In this document: one piece after another, positions 1-6,333 of the stretch
Numbering within the stretch: position 1 is the stretch's first letter
Layout of the letters: each line of letters starts with the position of its first letter
DNA from: Candidatus Auribacterota bacterium
Lineage (GTDB): Bacteria; Auribacterota; JAFGBW01; JAFGJP01
DNA length: 14,792 nucleotides
Assembly (NCBI GenBank): GCA_016929035.1
Contig: JAFGJP010000156.1
Location: 1 to 14,792, forward strand
Reading direction: 5' to 3'
The notes under the pieces: model-generated
Seen by the model: only the letters and a program-made list of their open reading frames with translations
Database searches by the model: none
What the model was told of the DNA's origin: nothing
Made by a program: the position numbers and the translations under genes

Positions 1-67
1 CAGCTTTTTTCATGATGTCATAATCGCTTTTGCTTCCCATGATGATGGAAACGACGGGATTAACCAT
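1..67 (-). CDS. purE: PurE, N5-carboxyaminoimidazole ribonucleotide mutase (N-terminal fragment)
   Basis: Only the first 22 residues are inside the window; the gene runs off the left edge. They read MVNPVVSIIMGSKSDYDIMK and then KA. The MGSKSD loop after a short beta strand is the conserved N-terminal phosphate-binding signature of PurE, which moves or adds the carboxyl group that makes CAIR in purine synthesis. A strong ribosome binding site (CAGGAGGTCA, 71-80) precedes the ATG at 67. It is the last visible gene of the minus-strand pur block, 119 bp after the purD stop. Too little is present to separate the class I mutase from the class II AIR carboxylase; a neighbouring purK outside the window would favour class I. 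Confidence 0.85.
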   Translation of the reverse strand, partial: MVNPVVSIIMGSKSDYDIMKKA

Positions 68-159
68 AACTGACCTCCTGATATCGCTGTTAATGATTAA
101 GATAATCTATTTCAGATTAAATTTCACATGTTTTTTAATGAATCACGAAGTGTTCATGA

Positions 160-183
160 CCATAAACCCCACATGGTTTATGG
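160..183. repeat. Hairpin repeat module in the purD-purE gap
   Basis: A perfect 9-bp inverted repeat, CCATAAACC (160-168) and GGTTTATGG (175-183), with a 6-nt loop. It lies immediately downstream of the purD stop. It resembles the ATAAACCA..TGGTTTAT hairpin at 3368-3391, so it is probably the same dispersed module rather than a dedicated terminator; no T-run follows it on the minus strand. The rest of the 119-bp gap is AT-rich and shows nothing else I can name, apart from a weak TGAA-CAC/GTG-TTCA inverted repeat at about 139-155. Confidence 0.6.
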
Positions 184-186
184 CTG

Positions 187-1467
187 TCATCTGTTTTTTG
201 AATCTCCGTGCACCAGCCCTATGTCTTTCCTGTAATAGATGTCTGTAAAATGGATCATTTCAAGCGCATTGTAGGCCTTTTCTCTGGCTGTCTCAAAGGT
301 CTGCCCAAGGGCTGATACGGCCAGGACCCTTCCTCCTGATGTCACGACATCGCCGTTGACTGTTTCGCATCCGGCGGTAAAAACGAAAACATCGTCATTT
401 TTTCTGGCTTCTTCAATGCCTCTGACGGAGTAGCCTTTTTTATATGACCCGGGATAGCCTTTTGATGCTGCCACGACCGAAACACAGGCTTTTTCTGTCC
501 ATTCAATGTGGCAGTCAGAAAGATCTTTCCCCTCAGCCACGCACAGGATGGGATCCAGTATGTCGGAAGTCATGCGGGGAAGGACAGCCTGGGTTTCCGG
601 GTCGCCGAAGCGGACATTGAATTCAAGAACCTTGGGCCCTGTCGTCGTGACCATGAGACCGGCGTAAAGTATACCTTTGTAATGAATTCCTTTCAGGGAA
701 AGCGCCTGGAGAGTTTTTTCAATGATCCCAGCCGATTCTTTCAGTTGTTCTTCATTGAAAAGAGATACAGGAGAATAGGCTCCCATTCCTCCGGTGTTGG
801 GCCCTTTGTTGCCTTCAAATATCGGCTTGTGATCCTGAGAAGGAACAAGAAGCTTAAACTGTGTTCCACAGCAGAGAGCCAGGATAGACATTTCAAATCC
901 TTTCAGCTTTTCTTCTATGACCACCACGTTGCCTGCATCTCCAAATTCGCGGTCGACCATGATTTTTTTCAACGCCTCGAAGGCGTCATTTTCATTATCA
1001 GCCAGAATAACGCCTTTTCCGGCTGCCAGCCCGTCAGCTTTAATGACAACAGGTCTTTTGATGGCGCTGATGTGAGCCAGAGCGTCTTCATATTTGTCAT
1101 AGATCATCCCGTCGGCTGTAGGGATGCCGTGGTCAAGAAGAAGTTTTTTCGTAAAAGCTTTGCTTCCTTCCAGCTGGGCCGCCTGCTTTGATGGGCCGAA
1201 GATGCGAAGCCCTTTGTTTTCGAACGCATCAACAATGCCTTTCACAAGAGGAGCTTCCGGGCCGACAATCGTGATGTCGATATGATTATTCAGGGCAAAG
1301 GAAATAAGTGCCTCGATGTCCGTTGCGCTGATATTGACGCGCTCGGCAATGTGTTCGTTTCCGGCATTTCCAGGAGCCATATAAATTTTATCGATTTTAC
1401 TGCTTTGGCTCAGTTTCCAAGCGAGTGCGGATTCTCTTCCGCCGCTTCCTATAATTAAAGCTTTCAT
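187..1467 (-). CDS. purD: PurD, phosphoribosylamine-glycine ligase (GAR synthetase)
   Basis: PurD joins glycine to phosphoribosylamine using ATP, the second step of purine synthesis, in the cytoplasm. The 426-residue length is normal. Visible motifs are the N-terminal GSGGRE loop (7-12), the ATP-grasp segment KADGLAAGKGV (143-153), GPNTGGMGAYSP (222-233) and EFNVRFGDPETQ (282-293). Start: ATG at 1467 with AGAGG about 6 nt upstream. Two deviations: GGRES where GGREH is usual, and ALCCG where a VDG-like sequence is usual near residue 199. Both are outside the strongest catalytic motifs, so activity is expected. The last codons (SKNR, stop) lie in a sequence also found at the end of dtd. It follows purH after a 177-bp repeat-filled gap and precedes purE. 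Confidence 0.97.
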   Translation of the reverse strand: MKALIIGSGGRESALAWKLSQSSKIDKIYMAPGNAGNEHIAERVNISATDIEALISFALNNHIDITIVGPEAPLVKGIVDAFENKGLRIFGPSKQAAQLEGSKAFTKKLLLDHGIPTADGMIYDKYEDALAHISAIKRPVVIKADGLAAGKGVILADNENDAFEALKKIMVDREFGDAGNVVVIEEKLKGFEMSILALCCGTQFKLLVPSQDHKPIFEGNKGPNTGGMGAYSPVSLFNEEQLKESAGIIEKTLQALSLKGIHYKGILYAGLMVTTTGPKVLEFNVRFGDPETQAVLPRMTSDILDPILCVAEGKDLSDCHIEWTEKACVSVVAASKGYPGSYKKGYSVRGIEEARKNDDVFVFTAGCETVNGDVVTSGGRVLAVSALGQTFETAREKAYNALEMIHFTDIYYRKDIGLVHGDSKNR

Positions 1468-1495
1468 ATGTAACCTCTTGTTTATTGATAATAAT

Positions 1496-1643
1496 AAATG
1501 GCACGCAGATTAACGCAGATAAACGCGGATGGTTTCTTCGGAACATTTGTTCCGAAGAAAGATCCTGAGAATCAGCGAATTAATCACGCATACGTGATTA
1601 ATCAGCGTCCTATTTTTAAATCATTGCGCGTCAGCGCTCCTTA
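1496..1643. repeat. Mosaic of dispersed repeat modules, purH-purD gap
   Basis: The gap holds several stacked short elements. Starting from the purD side on the plus strand: a CGCAGATTAACGCAGATAAA run then CGCGGAT (1504-1530); a 12-bp perfect hairpin TTTCTTCGGAAC / GTTCCGAAGAAA (1533-1544, 1549-1560); a 10-bp perfect hairpin ATTAATCACG / CGTGATTAAT (1579-1588, 1593-1602) flanked on both sides by ATCAGCG (1571-1577 and 1601-1607); and a GCGC-loop-GCGC element (1621-1641) that starts 3 nt after the purH stop. The same modules recur in the purM-purH gap. No promoter stands out. The hairpins could protect or process the polycistronic mRNA, but that is inference. Confidence 0.75.
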
Positions 1644-1644
1644 A

Positions 1645-3225
1645 TTAATGGCGAAAATGCCTCATGCCTGTGAACAGCATAGCGATAGCGTGTTCGTTGC
1701 ATGCGTCGATGACTTCCTGGTCCCTCACAGAGCCGCCTGGCTGAATAATCGCTGTAACGCCGGCTTCAGCAGCTGTGTCCACGCCGTCCCTGAAAGGGAA
1801 GAACGCGTCTGAAGCAAGGACAGATCCCTTAATGTCTTTCTGCGCCTTCATAATGGCGATCTTTGATGAATCTACGCGGCTCATCTGCCCTGCACCGATG
1901 CCGACAGCTTCTCCTTTTTTTGCATAGACAATAGCATTGGACTTTACGTGCTTGACGACCTTCCAGGCAAAAAAAAGAGCTTCCCTTTCATCACGTGAAG
2001 GTTTTCTCTCAGTGACGACCTTGTAGTTTTCTTCAAAGCCGATTTCGATATTTCTTTCCTGGACAAGCAGACCGCCGCTGACTTTTTTTATATCCAGGGA
2101 TCTTTCTCTGGTCCTTTTTTTTCTGCACCAGTCATCCAGGCCTTTCAGCTCAAGAAGCCTCAGATTTTTTTTCTTTGTAAGGACAGGAAGCGCTTTTTCA
2201 TCAAATCCGGGGGCGATAACGCCTTCAACAAAGTACTTAGCGATTTCTTCTGCTGTTTTTTCATCAACACATGTATTAACAGCAATGACTGACCCGAAAG
2301 CGGAAACCGGATCGGTTGCCCAGGCTTTTTTAAAAATATCCAGCAGGCTTTCGTCGCCTTCCGCGACACCGCAGGGATTTGTGTGCTTGACAACAACAAC
2401 AGCGCTTTTTGAGAATTCTTTAACAAGATCCAGAGCGCCGTCAAAATCAATAATGTTATTAAACGAAAGCTCTTTGCCGTGAATTTGTCTGGCCTCGAGA
2501 AGGGGAGGTTCGGCTGTCCACCGCATGCCGTCAGAGTAATAAGCCGCCTTTTGGTGAGGATTTTCCCCGTAGCGGAGATCCTGGACCTTGTCACCGGAAA
2601 AAGTGATTTCTCCCGGAAACGCCGCATCGCCGCCGTTTATATTTTCAGAAAGAAAAGCACTGATGGCGGCATCGTAAGACGCTGTCTGGCAGAAAACGTC
2701 TCTGGCCAGCTTTTTTCGTGTTTTATAAGAGACATCACCTGTTTCATTAATCTCTTTTTTGATGATCTCATACTGACCGGGTGATGAAACAACAACGACA
2801 CTTTCAAAATTCTTTGAACCGCTTCTCAGCATGGACGGACCGCCGATATCAATATTTTCGATCACATCCTGAAACGGCTTCCCGGGATCTTTTGAGGCCT
2901 GCTTGAATGGATAGAGGTTGACAACGACCATATCAATAGGGAGGATATCGTTGTCTTTCATTTGCCGGACGTGTTCCTTGTTTTTTCTCAAGGCAAGGAG
3001 CCCTCCATGGACCTTTGGATGCAGCGTTTTGACCCGGCCGTCCATCATTTCAGGGAATCCGGTGTACTCGCTGATCTCTTTGACTTCTATACCTTTTTCC
3101 TTGAGAAGCTTGTAGGTGCCTCCCGTAGAGATGAGCTCAACGCCTTTTTCAGAAAGGAACTTTGCCATTTCAACGATTCCTGTTTTGTCAGAAACGCTCA
3201 CCAGAGCTCTTTGAATCTTTGACAT
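1645..3225 (-). CDS. purH: PurH, bifunctional AICAR transformylase / IMP cyclohydrolase
   Basis: PurH catalyses the last two steps to IMP: formylation of AICAR from 10-formyl-THF, then ring closure. The N-terminal MGS-like cyclohydrolase domain is clear (ALVSVSDKTG at 7-16, STGGT at 33-37, GRVKTLHPKVHGG at 63-75). The transformylase domain carries KHTNPCG (280-286, with the catalytic Lys-His pair) and ends in the typical SDAFFPFRDGVD..GVTAIIQPGGS..GMRHFRH. The start chosen is ATG at 3225, giving 526 residues, because AGGAGG lies 6 nt upstream. An in-frame ATG at 3249 would add eight residues but places that Shine-Dalgarno inside the gene. The length is within the family range. It sits between purM and purD; purN, often found beside it, is absent. 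Confidence 0.97.
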   Translation of the reverse strand: MSKIQRALVSVSDKTGIVEMAKFLSEKGVELISTGGTYKLLKEKGIEVKEISEYTGFPEMMDGRVKTLHPKVHGGLLALRKNKEHVRQMKDNDILPIDMVVVNLYPFKQASKDPGKPFQDVIENIDIGGPSMLRSGSKNFESVVVVSSPGQYEIIKKEINETGDVSYKTRKKLARDVFCQTASYDAAISAFLSENINGGDAAFPGEITFSGDKVQDLRYGENPHQKAAYYSDGMRWTAEPPLLEARQIHGKELSFNNIIDFDGALDLVKEFSKSAVVVVKHTNPCGVAEGDESLLDIFKKAWATDPVSAFGSVIAVNTCVDEKTAEEIAKYFVEGVIAPGFDEKALPVLTKKKNLRLLELKGLDDWCRKKRTRERSLDIKKVSGGLLVQERNIEIGFEENYKVVTERKPSRDEREALFFAWKVVKHVKSNAIVYAKKGEAVGIGAGQMSRVDSSKIAIMKAQKDIKGSVLASDAFFPFRDGVDTAAEAGVTAIIQPGGSVRDQEVIDACNEHAIAMLFTGMRHFRH

Positions 3226-3295
3226 TGCTTTCCTCCTCATGTCTTTCAACCGTAACGATAAAAAAACGTTAACGCACGAATGATTATAAATAACG

Positions 3296-3428
3296 GAACG
3301 CAGATTAACGCAGATTGACAGGATTTTTCGGAACAGAGTTCCGAAAAAAATCAGCGGTTATCTGCGAATAAACCATGTTCACGTGGTTTATCCGCGTCCG
3401 ATAATTTAATGATTACGCGAAGCGCTCC
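3296..3428. repeat. Mosaic of dispersed repeat modules, purM-purH gap
   Basis: The 246-bp gap repeats the module order of the purH-purD gap: a CGCAGATTAACGCAGATTGA run (3299-3318), an 11-bp perfect hairpin TTTTTCGGAAC / GTTCCGAAAAA with loop AGA (3324-3334, 3338-3348), an ATAAACCA / TGGTTTAT hairpin (3368-3375, 3384-3391), a CCGCGTCC link, and an ACGCGAAGCGCT element (3415-3426) that starts about 43 nt after the purM stop. The bases between the module and purH (3229-3295) are AT-rich with a weak 5-bp TAACG/CGTTA stem (3253-3271). The conserved order in two gaps shows that these are composite elements rather than random hairpins. Confidence 0.75.
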
Positions 3429-3471
3429 TCAATATCACATTTCAAACTTTAAATTTCAGGATTACGTGGTT

Positions 3472-4506
3472 CTATTTTAATATCGTTTCCTGCCTGCCTT
3501 TGACAACCTCTCCGATAATATTTGATTCCGGGTAAAACGTTTTAGCGGCTTTGAGCATGGATCCGGAATCTTTTTTTGAAACAACAAGAACAATCCCTAT
3601 GCCCATGTTAAAGACACGGTACATCTCTTTTTCATCGACAGGTCCCCACTCCTGCAGAAGAGAAAAAATAGAAGGAACAGGCATGGCTTCTTTCTGGATC
3701 TCAACAGAGCAAGGGGCGGGAAGAATTCGCGGGATGTTTTCTATCAGCCCTCCTCCCGTGATATGAGCGATCCCCTTTATCTGAAAGTTTGCAAAAAGAT
3801 GCTGAAGAACATCACAGTAGCAGCGATGAGGTTCAAGGATTTCATCCCCGACAGGACGATGAAGCCCCTGCGGCGTGTCGCCGACGGTCATTTTTTTGAT
3901 TTCAAAGATGATTTTTCGGGCCAGCGTATACCCGTTTGTATGAAGGCCGCTGGAAGGAAGACCGATAAGGATGTCGCCGGACGAGATGCTGCTTCCGTCG
4001 ATGATCTTTTCCTTATCGACAATACCGACGATGGTTCCCACAAGGTCGTATTCGTCAGTGCGATAAACGTCAGGCATTTCCGCTGTCTCGCCGCCGATAA
4101 GGGCGCAGCCGGCTTTTTGACAGACTTCCGACATTCCTCTGACAAGTTCAATCATGACAGGACGGGAGAGCTTTCCGCACCCTATATAATCAAGGAAAAA
4201 AATGGGGCTGGCCCCCTGGACCATAATATCATTGATGCAGTGGGAAACAATATCAATGCCTATGCCCCTGTGCTTTCCTGCTGCAACAGCGACTTTGATT
4301 TTTGTGCCAACGCCGTCTGTGCTGGAAACGAGAACGGGATTTTTTAAGGAGAGATGAGATAAGTCAAAAAGGCCGCCGAATTGCCCGATGCCCCTGAGGA
4401 CTTTTTCATTATACGTCTTTTGAGCGAGATCTTTTATATTTTCAACAAAACTTTGCCCTTCAGTAATATCGACTCCCGTATCGCTGTAAGTGATTTTCTT
4501 TTCCAT
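3472..4506 (-). CDS. purM: PurM, phosphoribosylformylglycinamidine cyclo-ligase (AIR synthetase)
   Basis: PurM closes the imidazole ring, turning FGAM into AIR with ATP. It belongs to the same ATP-binding superfamily as PurL. The 344-residue protein has the family landmarks: YSDTGVDI near the N-terminus (7-14), the glycine-rich SSTDGVGTKIK (61-71), GGETAEMP (138-145), SSGLHTNGYTLAR in the middle and HITGGGLIENIPRILP near residues 249-264. The length is typical. ATG at 4506 is supported by AAGGAG 7 nt upstream. The gene follows purF across a 108-bp gap filled with tandem repeats. The leader sequence CAATAAACAAG just before its ribosome binding site is shared with purD. Nothing in the protein looks damaged. 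Confidence 0.97.
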   Translation of the reverse strand: MEKKITYSDTGVDITEGQSFVENIKDLAQKTYNEKVLRGIGQFGGLFDLSHLSLKNPVLVSSTDGVGTKIKVAVAAGKHRGIGIDIVSHCINDIMVQGASPIFFLDYIGCGKLSRPVMIELVRGMSEVCQKAGCALIGGETAEMPDVYRTDEYDLVGTIVGIVDKEKIIDGSSISSGDILIGLPSSGLHTNGYTLARKIIFEIKKMTVGDTPQGLHRPVGDEILEPHRCYCDVLQHLFANFQIKGIAHITGGGLIENIPRILPAPCSVEIQKEAMPVPSIFSLLQEWGPVDEKEMYRVFNMGIGIVLVVSKKDSGSMLKAAKTFYPESNIIGEVVKGRQETILK

Positions 4507-4522
4507 ATTTTATCTCCTTGTT

Positions 4523-4614
4523 TATTGTATCTGCAACCATCTGCGTTAGATCTGCGCAAATCTGCGTTAATTGTATCCGCGTTGATCTGCGTTAGATCTG
4601 CGCAAATCTGCGTT
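4523..4614 (-). repeat. Two tandem 46-nt repeats between purF and purM
   Basis: Directly after the purF stop codon (TAG at 4615-4617) the minus strand carries two consecutive 46-nt units (4614-4569 and 4568-4523). Both begin with AACGCAGATTTGCGCAGATC and end ATACAAT; they differ mainly in an eight-base patch, CAACGCGG versus GGTTGCAG. Each unit is built from smaller CGCAGAT-type sub-repeats of the kind seen at 1504-1530 and 3299-3318. The array stops only a few bases before the purM ribosome binding site, so it makes up nearly the whole intergenic region. Confidence 0.85.
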
Positions 4615-6042
4615 CTACTGGATTTCACGGATAAAGCTGTCTTTTTCATGGATGTACTTTGAAAGATCATCATCATAGCAAACAGGATATTTTCCGTCAA
4701 AGCAGGCGCAGCAAAACTCATTATTCTTTGATCCGATAGCTTTCATGAGGCCGTCCTGGCTGAGATATCCGATAGAATCCACGTTGAGGAATCCTTTAAT
4801 GGCGCTGATATCATTGTTGGCGGCAAGAAGCTCGCTCTCAGAAGGAAAGTCGATTCCGTAGACGCATCTGTGGCGGTGAGGGGGGCAGGAAATGCGCATG
4901 TGGATCTCCTTTGCGCCTGCTTCCCGGAGGCTTTTCACGCGGCTTCGGCTGGTTGTTCCACGAACAATAGAGTCGTCGACAACGATGATGCGTTTTCCCT
5001 TAATGATGTTTTTAATGGGATTGAGCTTGATTCTTACGCTGAAATCCCTGAAATCCTGTGTCGGCTGGATGAACGTACGGCCGATGTAGTGATTCCTGAT
5101 GATCGCCATTTCAAAAGGAATGCCTGATTCTTCTGCGTAGCCGAGCGCTGCCGAGTTGCCGGAATCGGGAACAGGAATGACCATGTCCGCTTTGACCGGA
5201 TGCTCTTTAGCCAGCTGTCGCCCCATGTTTTTTCTCATCTCGTGGACATTTCTTCCGTCGATCACGCTGTCGGGGCGGGCAAAATAGATATACTCGAAAA
5301 TACAGAATGATTTCCTTTGAGGCGTTTGAACGAATTTCTCCGATTTAATTCCGGAATAGGAGATGTAGACGATCTCTCCTGGCTCGACGTCCCGAATAAA
5401 CTGAGCTCCGATGAGGTCGAGCGCACAGGTTTCAGATGAAAGGATATGCGCATATCCTTTTTTTCCGATGCAAAGAGGCCGGAACCCGTTCGGGTCTCGA
5501 AGTCCTATAAGGAGGCCCTTCCTGATAAGAGCCAGCGAATAGGCTCCCTCTATCTGGAAAAGAGCGTTTTTCAGGTTTTCATTAAAAGACTGGGATTTCC
5601 CTCGGGCAATCAGATGGAGAATAATCTCGCTGTCAACCGTTGTCTGAAAGATAGAGCCTTCCTTTTCCAGTTCCTTTCGCAGTTTCCCTGCATTTACAAG
5701 ATTCCCGTTATGGGCTATGCCGAGCTCTCCTTTATCTGTGCTGACAAGAAGGGGCTGAGCGTTTTTCTGGAGTGAAGAGCCTGTTGTCGAATAGCGGACG
5801 TGCCCCATGGCATAGTTGCCTTTAAGGCTGTCGAGGATTCTTTTATTAAAGACTTTTTCAACAAGCCCCATGCCTTTATGGATATTCAGCTCATCAGGTG
5901 TTCCGGAAATAATACCGGCGCTTTCTTGGCCGCGGTGCTGGAGGGCAAAAAGACCGAGGTAGGTCAACTCGCTGGCATTTTCCATACCGTAGACGCCGAA
6001 GATCCCGCATTCATCATGTAATTTGCCTTTAGGTATGTTCAT
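4615..6042 (-). CDS. purF: PurF, amidophosphoribosyltransferase (Fe-S type with propeptide)
   Basis: PurF makes phosphoribosylamine from PRPP and glutamine, the committed step of purine synthesis. The N-terminal glutaminase domain begins at Cys12 (HDECGIFGVYG), so an 11-residue propeptide must be removed to expose the nucleophile, as in the Bacillus enzyme. The C-terminal phosphoribosyltransferase domain has the PRPP loop RIIVVDDSIVRGTTS (351-365). Cys247 (in FCIFEYIYFARPDS), Cys393 (HRCVYG) and Cys444/Cys447 (CCACF) match the four Bacillus 4Fe-4S ligands, suggesting an oxygen-sensitive cluster. The 475-residue length matches the Bacillus type. The site before ATG 6042 is weak (TAAAG). The gene lies after purL and a 291-bp repeat-rich gap. 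Confidence 0.97.
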   Translation of the reverse strand: MNIPKGKLHDECGIFGVYGMENASELTYLGLFALQHRGQESAGIISGTPDELNIHKGMGLVEKVFNKRILDSLKGNYAMGHVRYSTTGSSLQKNAQPLLVSTDKGELGIAHNGNLVNAGKLRKELEKEGSIFQTTVDSEIILHLIARGKSQSFNENLKNALFQIEGAYSLALIRKGLLIGLRDPNGFRPLCIGKKGYAHILSSETCALDLIGAQFIRDVEPGEIVYISYSGIKSEKFVQTPQRKSFCIFEYIYFARPDSVIDGRNVHEMRKNMGRQLAKEHPVKADMVIPVPDSGNSAALGYAEESGIPFEMAIIRNHYIGRTFIQPTQDFRDFSVRIKLNPIKNIIKGKRIIVVDDSIVRGTTSRSRVKSLREAGAKEIHMRISCPPHRHRCVYGIDFPSESELLAANNDISAIKGFLNVDSIGYLSQDGLMKAIGSKNNEFCCACFDGKYPVCYDDDLSKYIHEKDSFIREIQ

Positions 6043-6060
6043 TTTTCTTTACCAAGCGAT

Positions 6061-6333
6061 TAGTAAATCACCCATGTGAAACGTGAACGTCGTTATTTTA
6101 CCCCTTGTAAAACAAGGGATAAACTCCAGCGGGAGCCCAAGAAAATTGTTTTATACAGATCCCTGTTTTCACAGGGATGACAACACTGTTCCTTTTTTGA
6201 CATTTACACGGACCGGCACAGTGACCGGCCCCTACATGCGTTTTTTCTCTTTGCCCTCTGTGGCTATTTTATCGATCATTGCGCGATAGCGCTCCACAAT
6301 TTTTAACTTTTATTTTTTCATTTTTAATTTTAT
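6061..6333. repeat. Mosaic of at least six dispersed repeat types, purL-purF gap
   Basis: This is the largest gap in the window and appears to be almost entirely repeat-derived. On the plus strand it holds: a GTGAAACGTGAACGTCG stretch (6076-6092); a 7-bp hairpin CCCTTGT / ACAAGGG (6102-6108, 6112-6118); an 8-bp perfect hairpin ATCCCTGT / ACAGGGAT (6159-6166, 6171-6178); a GACCGGCACAGTGACCGGCC element (6211-6230); TTTTTTCTCTTTGCCCTCTG then TGGCTA (6241-6266), the complement of the common CCACAGAGG..AGAGAAAA type; a GCGC-GATA-GCGC element (6281-6292); and an A/T run resembling TTTTTAACTTTTATTTTTTC (6300-6319). The plus-strand ORF across it is a translation of repeats. No promoter or purS gene is visible. 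Confidence 0.7.

Noticed and set aside
508..1191. A 227-codon plus-strand ORF opposite purD
   Set aside because: It lies wholly antisense to a clear purD frame, has no recognisable domain and no ribosome site; it is a codon-bias shadow.
4523..4614. CRISPR array
   Set aside because: The two units are contiguous with no unique spacers and there are no cas genes.
6083..6289. A 68-codon plus-strand ORF in the purL-purF gap, considered as a small gene or a PurS
   Set aside because: It crosses several hairpin repeat modules, has no PurS-like features and is antisense to the operon; it is a translation of repeats.
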